Position numbers and translations under genes: made by a program. Under the pieces are notes generated by a model. It did no database searches and was not told where the DNA came from. It worked only from the letters and a program-made list of their open reading frames with translations. A stretch of DNA of 64,000 nt from Hespellia sp. (GTDB lineage: Bacteria; Bacillota; Clostridia; Lachnospirales; Lachnospiraceae). Shown here piece by piece: positions 52,620-64,000 of this stretch. The DNA lies in NCBI GenBank assembly GCA_028693555.1, contig JAQUVD010000014.1, positions 1-64,000 of the forward strand. Reading direction: 5' to 3'. The number at the start of each line of letters is the position of its first letter. Within the stretch, counting starts at the first letter, position 1.

Positions 52620-52931
52620 GTGGATACAAAGATAGAGAAAAACGTCGCAGTCTATGAGAATATCGTCGGGATATATAAAAGCCATGCGGCAATGGATGAT
52701 GCATTAGGTATGGAACAATGGAAAATTGAAAATGGAATTGTTTTTTGCTCAGGAAATCTGGAAAAACAGGATCATATTACGTATTTGCCATGGTATATGT
52801 CAATGTTTATGGAACAGAAAAAAGTGGAAACCGGGTTTATTGTGGATGTCAATTTGGAGGGATTGAATTATATCAAGGAAGAGCATAATGAAATAGAATG
52901 GGATAAAATAACGACAAGAAATGCAAAATAA
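52620..52931 (+). CDS. Short hypothetical protein or gene remnant
   Basis: An open frame continues into the AraC gene in another frame; a GTG at 52620 would give ~103 residues (VDTKIEKNVAVYENIVGIYK...). I do not recognise it. No ribosome site precedes the GTG. Composition (acidic, with an aromatic YLPWYMSMFMEQKK segment) looks like real protein, so it could be a decayed gene. It lies between the regulator and the symporter. Confidence 0.4.
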   Translation: MDTKIEKNVAVYENIVGIYKSHAAMDDALGMEQWKIENGIVFCSGNLEKQDHITYLPWYMSMFMEQKKVETGFIVDVNLEGLNYIKEEHNEIEWDKITTRNAK

Positions 52932-53011
52932 GAATATACCAAAAAACGAAAAATGGATAAGATGTGTGTTGTAAGGAAGCAGAGCAAGACATTTATAAAG
53001 GAGGAGAAAAA

Positions 53012-54424
53012 ATGTTAAATCTAGCTACAAAACACAATGATCCAGAAAAGACTCTGGGTTGGGGCGAGAGAGTCGGTTATGGTTCGGCAGCATTTGGCTG
53101 GAACATGATCAATGGTATTCTTGGTACGTTCCTCACGGTTTACTTCACAAACGTTGCATTCTTAGATGCAGCAATTATCTCAACTATCATTGCTATTTCA
53201 AAAGTATTTGATGGTATATCAGATTTGATTGTCGGCCGTATGGTAGATAATACAAAATCAAAGATGGGAAAAGCAAGACCATGGTTACTTCGTATGTGTA
53301 TTCCATTTGCGATAGCAACAATCCTGTTGTTCTTCGTACCGCCAAGCTTTCCGACAGCAGCAAAATATGTATACGTATTTATCATGTACAATCTGGTTAA
53401 TACGGTTTGCTTAACAGCCATTCAGGTACCATATTACTCATTGATCTCGTTATTAACAAGAAATGCATATGAGAGAGGTTTCCTTGGAAATCTTCAGCAG
53501 ATTTTCCAAACATTAGGAAATGTATTCATCAACTCTGTATTTACAATTATGCTTGTGAAATTTGCAGGAAGTGCAGAAAACTACATGACACAGAAAGCAT
53601 TTACACTGACAATCGCAGTTCTCTGTCTGCTCATGGTAGTAGTCATTATATTCTCTACATTCTGTACAAAAGAGCGTGTAATAGATAAGCCATCTGGAGA
53701 TTCAGAGAAACCAGAAGAGAATGTAAGCGTAATGACAGCAGTAAAATCTCTACTTACAAATAAATACTGGGTTATGATGTTCTTTGCAATGCTTGCGATT
53801 TTCTTTGTAATCATCTTCTATTCGATCGGTGGTGTTTACTATGCAATCTACATCCTCGGTGATATGGGACAGATCAGCTGGATGAACAATGCAATCTCAA
53901 TTGCTCAGTTCGCAATCATGTTCGCAACACCTTTCTTCATGAAGAAAGTTGGAAAGCGTCCAATCTATGCGGCTGGATTCCTCTGCATGACAATTGGATT
54001 CGTTGGATTTGGATTTGTAGATACAAGTGTTCCGCTTATGATTGTATGTAATGTATTAAAAGGTCTTGGGCTTGGAATGTCTGGTGGTATGGCTATGGGT
54101 ATGGTAGCTGATGCAATCCTTTACGGACAGTTAAAATCAGGCATCAATGCAGTTGGTATGGGAAATGCCGGAACTTCTGCAGCACAGAAAATTGGTCTTG
54201 GTTTTGGTCAGGCAATCTTTGGGTGGGTTCTCTCAGGCGCTGGATTCAATCCTGCATTAGATGCACAGGGAACTGCTCAGCCAGAGACTGTTATGACGGC
54301 AATCAAGTTTATGTACAACTACATTCCTGCAGTCATCTGTACATTGATCTTCATCATGATGGCAGTATTCTTTAATCTTGATAAAGACTTAAAGAAACTC
54401 AAAGCAGAAAAAGGAATTGAATAA
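53012..54424 (+). CDS. GPH-family sugar symporter (MelB-like)
   Basis: About 470 residues with twelve membrane helices. The glycoside-pentoside-hexuronide family signs are GERVGYGSAAFGWNMI at the start, VFDGISDLIVGRMVDNTKSKMGKARPWLL with the cation-site Asp, and PYYSLISLLTRN. It imports a glycoside with H+ or Na+. ATG 53012 follows AAGGAGG; the longer reading from 52964 is not used. It is the entry point of the glycoside operon. Confidence 0.9.
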   Translation: MLNLATKHNDPEKTLGWGERVGYGSAAFGWNMINGILGTFLTVYFTNVAFLDAAIISTIIAISKVFDGISDLIVGRMVDNTKSKMGKARPWLLRMCIPFAIATILLFFVPPSFPTAAKYVYVFIMYNLVNTVCLTAIQVPYYSLISLLTRNAYERGFLGNLQQIFQTLGNVFINSVFTIMLVKFAGSAENYMTQKAFTLTIAVLCLLMVVVIIFSTFCTKERVIDKPSGDSEKPEENVSVMTAVKSLLTNKYWVMMFFAMLAIFFVIIFYSIGGVYYAIYILGDMGQISWMNNAISIAQFAIMFATPFFMKKVGKRPIYAAGFLCMTIGFVGFGFVDTSVPLMIVCNVLKGLGLGMSGGMAMGMVADAILYGQLKSGINAVGMGNAGTSAAQKIGLGFGQAIFGWVLSGAGFNPALDAQGTAQPETVMTAIKFMYNYIPAVICTLIFIMMAVFFNLDKDLKKLKAEKGIE

Positions 54425-54463
54425 TAGGAGACGAAATACATAGTATCCTAGACTGAAAAATTG

Positions 54464-54507
54464 AGGCGATGAACCATGGGATAAAAGAGTACCAAGGGGC
54501 ATCGCCT
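54464..54507 (+). promoter_or_regulatory. Intercistronic hairpin
   Basis: AGGCGATG (54464-54471) pairs with CATCGCCT (54500-54507). No T-tract follows, so it is not a normal terminator. It may protect or divide the mRNA between the symporter and hydrolase genes, setting different expression levels (inference). Confidence 0.5.
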
Positions 54508-54541
54508 TAGACAATATTTCAAATGGAAGGCGGATCATCTT

Positions 54542-57292
54542 ATGAAACGATTGAATGAAGTTTTACAAGGAAAAGAAGGAAATTACATGCTCCCATTTTT
54601 CTGGCAGCACGGAGAAGACGAGGTGACACTGCGCAAATACATGCATGTAATACATGATGCAAATATTGGAGCGGTCTGCATCGAGTCTCGCCCACACCCG
54701 GACTTCTGTGGTGATAAATGGTGGACTGATATGGACATTATCTTAGACGAGGCAGAGAAACTGGATATGAAAGTCTGGATTTTGGACGATTCGCATTTCC
54801 CAACAGGCTTTGCTAATGGTGCGGTAGAAAAGGCACCAAAGGAATTGCATCATCAGTACATGGTGCATCGGACTCTTGAGATGGCGGGTCCGGTAAAGTC
54901 AGCCAGTTTTTCTGTAAAAGAATATATGCAGCCGGCACCGCTTCCCCCATGGATTCCAGCACCGCTAAAATCAGATGATCCATTTGATGATGATAAACTG
55001 ATGCGAATCTATGCGTGTGAAATCTTAGAAGGAGAAGTGATTGGTACACCAATCGATTTGACAGACAGAATCGATGGTGATGAGATTACATTTGATTTAG
55101 GAGAAGGCTACTTCCGAATCTATGTGACTTATATTACAAGAAATGCAAAGGGAAGAAATGATTATATCAATTTCTTAGATAAAGAGTCCTGCAGACTGCT
55201 GATTGATGCGGTATACGAGCCACATCTCGCACATTATGAGAGCTATTTCGGAAATGTCATTGCCGGATTTTTCAGTGATGAACCTCCGGTAGGAAACTCG
55301 GAAGGCTATATGCCGATCGGACCAATTGGATCGGTCACAAGCGAGAATCTTGCGTGGTCAAGAACGGCAGAAGAATGTATGACAAAAATCTATGGCAACG
55401 AAGACTGGAAGGACTTCATTCCTTATCTTTGGACGACAGCGAAAGATAAAGAAGAACAGGCAAAAGTCCGCAATGCTTACATGGATATGGTAACAACACT
55501 TGTTGCAGAGAACTTTTCCGCACAGAATGGAGCATGGTGTGAGGAACATGGTGTGGAGTATATCGGACATATGGTAGAAGACTGTGACTTAAGCATGAAC
55601 CTTGGGACGAGCATGGGGCATTTCTTCCGTGGATTATCCGGTCAGCATTGGGCTGGCGTGGATAACATCGGTGGTCAGGCTATGATAGGTGGACAGAATG
55701 TACCAAGACATGCTCAGCCGGTATGCAAGGATGAAGCTGGATTTTATCAGTATGTGGATGCGAAACTTGGAGCAAGTCACGCAGCAATTGATCCGAAAAA
55801 ACGTGGCATCTGTATGTGTGAGAATTTTGGTGCTTATGGGTGGCAGTCAGGAACGAAAGAGCAGAAGTTCTTGATGGATCACTTTATGGTAAGAGGTGTA
55901 AATCGATTTGTTCCACATGCATTTTCGCCAAAGGATTTCCCAGATCCGGATTGCCCGCCACATTTTTATGCACAGGGAGAAAATCCACTATACCGCGCAT
56001 TTGGTAAACTGATGGCTTATAATAACCGCGTATGTCACTTGATTGACGGCGGGAAATCGATTCCGGATGTCGCACTTCTTTACAGCTCAGAAAGCATCTG
56101 GGCGGGGGATGCGGCAAGTAATATTCCAGCAGCGAGATATTTATCACAGTCACAGGTTGATTTTCATATTATTCCCGCAGATGTATTTGCTGAGAACGAA
56201 GAATATCCTTGCAGTTTTGATGGCGAGAAATTAATGGTCAATGGCGTAGCGTATGGTGCACTTGTGATTTCCGGATGTAATTTTTTGGAGGAACATGCGG
56301 CTGCATTCGTCATGGCTGCAGCAGAAAAGAACTTTCCAATTGTATTTACGAATCAGAAACCACAGGGGATCATCAGGAAAAGCGAAGAAGAAAATGCGCA
56401 GTTCGCAGTGGCAGTCGAAGGCTGTACGGTGGTACCTGTAAATGAAGTTGGAATCTATTTCCTTGAGTTAGAGAAAGAAAATGAAGCGTTCACACTTCAG
56501 ACGGTTGCAAATCCTGCTAATGACAGACTGACGACGTATCATTACCGCACAGATGCAGATACATTCTTAATCTTAAATGAGCGGTCACAGAGTATCTATG
56601 AAGGAACATTGACGTTACAGGCAGCAGGTGTACCTGTCCGCTATTATCCTTGGGGGAACAGAACGGAAGCAGTCGCTTATGAAAACGCCGATGATTGTAC
56701 GGTAAAAGTTTCTGTGAAAATCGCCCCATTGGAATTGTGTATCATCTGTTTTGCCGAAATACTGCCGGAAGTAAGGGACGTGCTTACATATGAAGAAGAG
56801 GGCGTTCAGATTCAAGAGTTTGCAGTGAACGCGGTAGATTCCAAAACGTATCTGGAACAGTTAGAGGCAGCAGGGAAAGGAATTTTTGAAAAGAGATGTT
56901 CTGTAAACTTGGATGCAGCGCAGGCGGAGCTGGTTGCAGCACCATTTACAGGAATGCAAAAAGCACATCCGGAATTCTCAGGTTACTATATCTATGAAAC
57001 GAACCTTACATTAGAGGCAGGCAAGGCATACAGACTGGTTATGGATGAAGTAAATGAAAGCGTGGAAGTATTTTTAAACGGCAGAAGTCTTGGAATGAAA
57101 CTGCAGGCGCCATTTGCATTTGAACTTCCGGCAGAATTGGTAGAAGAGGACAATGATATTCGCATCGAAGTGGCAACGTTAAATGAGCGTAAGGTGAAAG
57201 CGCTGGGGGCAGATATTTCCTGCATGTCTGTGGAGCGTCCGCTTTCAGCAACCGGACTTGTTGGAAATGTAACCGTGTACGAAGCCTTGTAG
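54542..57292 (+). CDS. GH106-like glycoside hydrolase (putative alpha-L-rhamnosidase)
   Basis: 916 residues, no signal peptide. An N-terminal alpha/beta-barrel region (FFWQHGEDEVTLRKYMHVIH, ANIGAVCIESRPHPDFC, EAEKLDMKVWILDDSHFPTG) resembles the GH106 family pattern of an aglycone-side barrel. A conserved acidic FFSDEPP occurs near ~240. The C-terminal ~120 residues form a jelly-roll carbohydrate-binding domain (GYYIYETNLTLEAGKAYRLV, VFLNGRSLG). GH106 enzymes remove alpha-L-rhamnose; the exact linkage here is unknown, and a different glycoside hydrolase is possible. It is cytosolic and would act on the sugar imported by the symporter. Confidence 0.6.
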   Translation: MKRLNEVLQGKEGNYMLPFFWQHGEDEVTLRKYMHVIHDANIGAVCIESRPHPDFCGDKWWTDMDIILDEAEKLDMKVWILDDSHFPTGFANGAVEKAPKELHHQYMVHRTLEMAGPVKSASFSVKEYMQPAPLPPWIPAPLKSDDPFDDDKLMRIYACEILEGEVIGTPIDLTDRIDGDEITFDLGEGYFRIYVTYITRNAKGRNDYINFLDKESCRLLIDAVYEPHLAHYESYFGNVIAGFFSDEPPVGNSEGYMPIGPIGSVTSENLAWSRTAEECMTKIYGNEDWKDFIPYLWTTAKDKEEQAKVRNAYMDMVTTLVAENFSAQNGAWCEEHGVEYIGHMVEDCDLSMNLGTSMGHFFRGLSGQHWAGVDNIGGQAMIGGQNVPRHAQPVCKDEAGFYQYVDAKLGASHAAIDPKKRGICMCENFGAYGWQSGTKEQKFLMDHFMVRGVNRFVPHAFSPKDFPDPDCPPHFYAQGENPLYRAFGKLMAYNNRVCHLIDGGKSIPDVALLYSSESIWAGDAASNIPAARYLSQSQVDFHIIPADVFAENEEYPCSFDGEKLMVNGVAYGALVISGCNFLEEHAAAFVMAAAEKNFPIVFTNQKPQGIIRKSEEENAQFAVAVEGCTVVPVNEVGIYFLELEKENEAFTLQTVANPANDRLTTYHYRTDADTFLILNERSQSIYEGTLTLQAAGVPVRYYPWGNRTEAVAYENADDCTVKVSVKIAPLELCIICFAEILPEVRDVLTYEEEGVQIQEFAVNAVDSKTYLEQLEAAGKGIFEKRCSVNLDAAQAELVAAPFTGMQKAHPEFSGYYIYETNLTLEAGKAYRLVMDEVNESVEVFLNGRSLGMKLQAPFAFELPAELVEEDNDIRIEVATLNERKVKALGADISCMSVERPLSATGLVGNVTVYEAL

Positions 57293-57311
57293 AGTAAAGG
57301 AGTGTAAAAAA

Positions 57312-58139
57312 ATGGAATTATTTACAGCTGAAAAAATAAATGAAAACCTGACTTGTATTCGTCTGAAATCAGGAGAACTGCTGTATCTTCTGGAAGGAAA
57401 AGAGAAGTGCGCATTAATTGACTGCGGCTATGGAGCCGGACATTTGGGTGAGTACGTGAAGACACTGACCGAGAAACCGGTGACAGTGTTACTGACACAT
57501 GGACATATTGATCACGCAATGGCAGCTCCGGAATTTGAAACTGTATATATGAATAAAAAAGATATCTCATTTTATCAGAAACAGTGTTCAGTGGAAGAAA
57601 GAATGGGATATGCGCATGCAGGACTTGGACCTGCAGCAGATGAGTTGAAGTTAGACGATTATACTCCCGCAGAACCGGATAAGGAATTTTTTGACTTAGA
57701 AGATGGAATGATGTTTGATTTTGCGCCATTTCATATTGAAGCACATGAATTTCCGGGACATACGCCGGGAAGTATGGTGTTCTTGATTCCGGAAATGAGG
57801 ATTCTGATTCTCGGGGATGCATGCAACAATGCTACATTTATGTTTGACGAAATGTGCCTGCCACTGAATGAATACAAAAAAATACTGGTTGTAGTGAAAG
57901 ACAAGTTAGAAGGAAAATATGACCGGGTGCTTATTTCTCATCACGTGATGGATGCAGATGTGGATATTATGGAACAGATGATAGAAGTATGCGATGAAAC
58001 ACTGGCAGGGAAAGCGGATGATCTTCCATTCGAATTTATGGGGATGAAGGCTTTCATTGCAAAGAAATGTAACGAACGATTCGAACGAGAAGATGGGAAG
58101 TTTGCGAATATTATTTATAATAAAAATAAATTATTTTGA
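57312..58139 (+). CDS. MBL-fold metallohydrolase
   Basis: 275 residues with the metallo-beta-lactamase fold: metal-binding THGHIDHAMA (~63), GHTPGSM, ILGDACNNA and a late SHHVMD. It probably hydrolyses an ester, lactone or thioester; the substrate is not predictable. It has 19 bases to the hydrolase before it. The context suggests processing of the sugar or aglycone released by the operon enzymes. Confidence 0.85.
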   Translation: MELFTAEKINENLTCIRLKSGELLYLLEGKEKCALIDCGYGAGHLGEYVKTLTEKPVTVLLTHGHIDHAMAAPEFETVYMNKKDISFYQKQCSVEERMGYAHAGLGPAADELKLDDYTPAEPDKEFFDLEDGMMFDFAPFHIEAHEFPGHTPGSMVFLIPEMRILILGDACNNATFMFDEMCLPLNEYKKILVVVKDKLEGKYDRVLISHHVMDADVDIMEQMIEVCDETLAGKADDLPFEFMGMKAFIAKKCNERFEREDGKFANIIYNKNKLF

Positions 58140-58172
58140 CACGATGAAGGTGGCGTGAGAAAGGAAAAGTAA

Positions 58173-62551
<4,379 letters not shown>

Positions 62552-62553
<2 letters not shown>

Positions 62554-62700
62554 ACAGTATTTACAGGAAATAAAAGCTGTGCTATAGTGATGATACATTT
62601 CAGGGGAAATCTATTCCTCATGTATCATCACTTTTTCTTGGCGTATCGCCATGTATTCAAAGAAAAAGCTAACAACAAAAGAAGAGGCAGGTGGTTGTAT
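62552..62700 (+). repeat. Direct repeat copy 1, upstream of hicAB2
   Basis: About 149 bases matching 63436-63590 at a regular 884-base offset up to the TGGCG motif, with small indels after it. It begins at the OYE stop codon and holds a long terminator hairpin, the TGGCGTATCGCCA motif (62639-62651) and a conserved GAGGCA-GTGGTTGTAT end. TTTACA (62560-62565), 17 bases and TATAGT (62583-62588) look like a promoter in both copies, but the hairpin overlaps it. Confidence 0.85.
62587..62636 (+). terminator. Terminator hairpin in repeat copy 1
   Basis: GTGATGATACAT (62587-62598) and ATGTATCATCAC (62620-62631) form 12 bp, with an inner GGGG/CCTC and AAT/ATT stem, then TTTTT. It lies 34 bases after the OYE stop codon and closes the glycoside operon. 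Confidence 0.88.
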
Positions 62701-62729
62701 TGGAGAAACAAAAAGAATTTATTTCATTC

Positions 62730-62758
62730 TTGACAATGCGCATAGTACGCATTAAAAT
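62730..62758 (+). promoter_or_regulatory. Promoter of hicAB2 with an inverted-repeat operator in the spacer
   Basis: TTGACA (62730-62735), 17-base spacer, TAAAAT (62753-62758). The spacer contains AATGCG and CGCATT separated by 7 bases (62735-62753), a symmetric site well placed for HicB autorepression. Confidence 0.8.
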
Positions 62759-62781
62759 AAAACTACAGCGAGGTGATGTGC

Positions 62782-62964
62782 ATGAGGTTTCGTGAAGTAG
62801 AGAAACTAATAAAGCAGGACGGCTGGTATGAAGTAAGACAAAAAGGTTCACATCATCAATATAAACATCCAGTGAAAGCAGGGACGGTTACAATACCGGA
62901 ACATGGTGGAGACCTAAATATAGATACTGTGAAGTCGATTATGAAGCAAGCGATAATATTGTAG
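62782..62964 (+). CDS. hicA: HicA-family mRNA interferase toxin (second module)
   Basis: 60 residues. Fold and motif of HicA: MRFREVEKLIKQDGWYEVRQ, catalytic histidine in GSHHQYKHP and the VTIPEHGG segment. ATG 62782 lies after GAGGTG; two in-frame ATGs upstream are less likely. It belongs to a more typical HicA type than copy 1, with low sequence similarity to it. hicB follows after 27 bases. Confidence 0.9.
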   Translation: MRFREVEKLIKQDGWYEVRQKGSHHQYKHPVKAGTVTIPEHGGDLNIDTVKSIMKQAIIL

Positions 62965-62991
62965 TGGAAGAGTAGAAAGGAGAGTGAATTT

Positions 62992-63390
62992 ATGAAATTG
63001 ATTTATCCAGCAGTTTTTTATCCGTTTTCAGATGGCAGTGGGGGTTATGTTGTGGAATTCCCAGATTTACCGGGGTGTGTAACAGAGGGGAAAAATCTAG
63101 AAGAGGCATTCGAAATGGGAAATGATGCAGCAAGTGGCTGGATTTTAGGTGAGATGGAGGAAGGTAATTTAATTCCGGAAGCATCTGCTTATGAAACGGT
63201 TCCGAAAAGGACTGGTGGGCAGGTTAACATGATGATTCTTGATATGGATGCTTATGCAGAAAAATATGGGGAAAAGGCGGTGCGGAAAAATCTGACTATA
63301 CCTGCATGGCTGAATACATTTGCGGAAAAACACAGTATTAATTTTTCACAGGTATTGCAGGAGGCCTTGATGAAAAAAGCAAAAAGGTAG
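62992..63390 (+). CDS. hicB: HicB-family antitoxin (second module)
   Basis: 132 residues. N-terminal HicB fold YPAVFYPFSDGSGGYVVEFPDLPGC with the EGKNLEEAFEMGNDAASGW helix. The C-terminal ribbon-helix-helix VRKNLTIPAWLNTFAEK...VLQEALMKK is similar to that of the other HicB. AAAGGAGAG precedes ATG 62992. The gene lies between the two direct repeats. Confidence 0.92.
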   Translation: MKLIYPAVFYPFSDGSGGYVVEFPDLPGCVTEGKNLEEAFEMGNDAASGWILGEMEEGNLIPEASAYETVPKRTGGQVNMMILDMDAYAEKYGEKAVRKNLTIPAWLNTFAEKHSINFSQVLQEALMKKAKR

Positions 63391-63435
63391 TTTGATGTAC
63401 TGTTGTATTGGATAAAGTTATGTAAACTCAAGAAA

Positions 63436-63590
63436 AAACAGCATTTACAGGAAATAAAAGCTTTGTTATAGTGATGATACATTTCAGCGGGAATCTATTC
63501 CGCGTGTATCATCACTTTTTCTTGGCGTATCGCCATATATTCATAGAAAAGGATTAAACAAAAGAAAAATGAAGAGGCAAGTGGTTGTAT
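63436..63590 (+). repeat. Direct repeat copy 2, downstream of hicAB2
   Basis: About 155 bases matching copy 1 with only scattered changes. The TTTACA-17-TATAGT pair, the long hairpin and TGGCGTATCGCCA (63523-63535) are all kept. It begins 45 bases after the hicB stop codon. Confidence 0.85.
63471..63520 (+). terminator. Terminator hairpin in repeat copy 2
   Basis: GTGATGATACAT (63471-63482) pairs with GTGTATCATCAC (63504-63515). The inner GCGG/CCGC replaces GGGG/CCTC of copy 1 with pairing kept. TTTTT follows. Confidence 0.88.
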
Positions 63591-63640
63591 GTGAACAGTA
63601 ACAGTTAAAATACCAAATAAAAATGAATAATTAAAAGATG

Positions 63641-63712
63641 TTGACGTTATATTTATGTGGAGATATAATAAAAATGAAGTAAATATCCGTAAAAGAATAA
63701 ATTATACGGATA
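63641..63712 (+). promoter_or_regulatory. Promoter and inverted-repeat operator of the AbiEi-like gene
   Basis: TTGACG (63641-63646), 17-base spacer, TATAAT (63664-63669). Downstream, TATCCGTA (63684-63691) and TACGGATA (63705-63712) form an exact inverted repeat with a 13-base gap, about where the transcript starts. AbiEi antitoxins repress their own operon through such repeats (family knowledge). Confidence 0.75.
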
Positions 63713-63735
63713 ACGAATGAAATGAGGCGATTAAC

Positions 63736-64000
63736 ATGGTATTATCCTATAACGAATGTGTAAAAAAATATAGTAGCAATTATAAATTAAAGAAAGCTCT
63801 AGATGGAGGGGAATTGTATAAGCTTGCTCCAGGCATATATTCGGAAAAAAAGAATGTGCTGGATACTGCAATTATAAAAAAGAAATATCCAAATTCAGTT
63901 TTTACATTGAATAGTGCGTTTTATTATCAGGGATTAACAGATACTATTCCATCATTATACTATCTTGCAACAGACAAAGATGCAACAAAAATAAGAGATA
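63736..64000 (+). CDS. AbiEi-like type IV antitoxin/regulator (partial, cut by window end)
   Basis: 88 codons read open to the window end: MVLSYNECVKKYSSNYKLKK, then GGELYKLAPGIYSEKK and an AVFTLNSA-like FTLNSAFYYQGLTDTIP segment. This N-terminal winged-helix pattern resembles AbiEi-type regulator/antitoxins, whose partner AbiEii is a nucleotidyltransferase toxin expected just beyond the window. AGGCGA lies 6-12 bases before ATG 63736. The truncation prevents a firm family call. Confidence 0.65.
   Translation, partial: MVLSYNECVKKYSSNYKLKKALDGGELYKLAPGIYSEKKNVLDTAIIKKKYPNSVFTLNSAFYYQGLTDTIPSLYYLATDKDATKIRD

Noticed and set aside
62560-62588. Firm small-RNA call from the promoter-like pair in the repeats
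   Set aside because: The predicted transcript start falls inside the terminator stem, so the full hairpin would not form; kept only as a finding to test.

Overview
The window looks like a chromosome segment of a low-to-medium-GC anaerobic Firmicute, most likely a gut Lachnospiraceae member. This is an inference from gene content: strong AGGAGG-type ribosome sites, SBP-domain hybrid histidine kinases, a BceRSAB peptide-sensing module, CymR-MetY-CysK sulfur genes, GPH-symporter glycoside loci, an old-yellow-enzyme/FAD reductase and HicAB modules. No sequence search was possible, so the species is not assigned.

Layout. 1-930: 3' end of a 23S rRNA, seven tRNAs (Asn, Glu, Thr, CAT, Asp, Val, Leu) and a terminator; no 5S gene follows the 23S. 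1113-5954: potassium uptake (KtrB, KtrA), a small anchored protein and a short KdpD/KdpE-like pair. 6095-11465: membrane proteins, a DUF975/CmpB fusion, a membrane phosphoesterase and a short MprF-like aminoacyl-lipid synthase. 11536-15910: BceRSAB-type antimicrobial-peptide sensing and resistance. 16071-30611: five very large signalling genes in one tight operon (SBP hybrid kinase, Cache-MscS channel, EAL-REC-GGDEF enzyme, cytosolic REC-PAS hybrid kinase, second SBP hybrid kinase). 31025-31755: HicAB module 1. 31824-36971: MalY-like lyase, thiamine pyrophosphokinase, two Rrf2 regulators, MetY and CysK. 37061-37185: a three-way-junction palindrome. 37435-42556: diguanylate cyclase with a sugar-binding-protein-like sensor, AraC regulator and alpha-galactosidase. 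42654-49790: RidA, a LacI-PfkB fusion regulator, and a divergent operon of a PfkB kinase, nucleoside hydrolase, MalY-like lyase and APC permease. 49913-51205: YczE-like membrane protein fused to a cytidylate-kinase-like domain. 51413-62553: a glycoside operon with AraC regulator, GPH symporter, GH106-like hydrolase, MBL hydrolase, ROK kinase, GH1 enzyme and OYE/FAD reductase. 62552-64000: HicAB module 2 between two direct repeats, then an AbiEi-like gene cut by the window edge.

How it fits together. The two best candidates for an undescribed system are (i) the 16-30.6 kb signalling operon, which has abundant phosphorelay input and a mechanosensitive channel but no DNA-binding output, leaving cyclic-di-GMP turnover and the channel as the only visible outputs; and (ii) the 51-62.5 kb locus, which combines a GH106-like hydrolase, a GH1 enzyme with the phospho-sugar signature, a ROK kinase and an ene-reductase. 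That combination suits uptake, deglycosylation and reduction of plant glycosides. The toxin-antitoxin region is also unusual: a shared TGGCGTATCGCCA hairpin lies upstream of all three loci, and a 150-bp terminator-bearing repeat flanks hicAB2.
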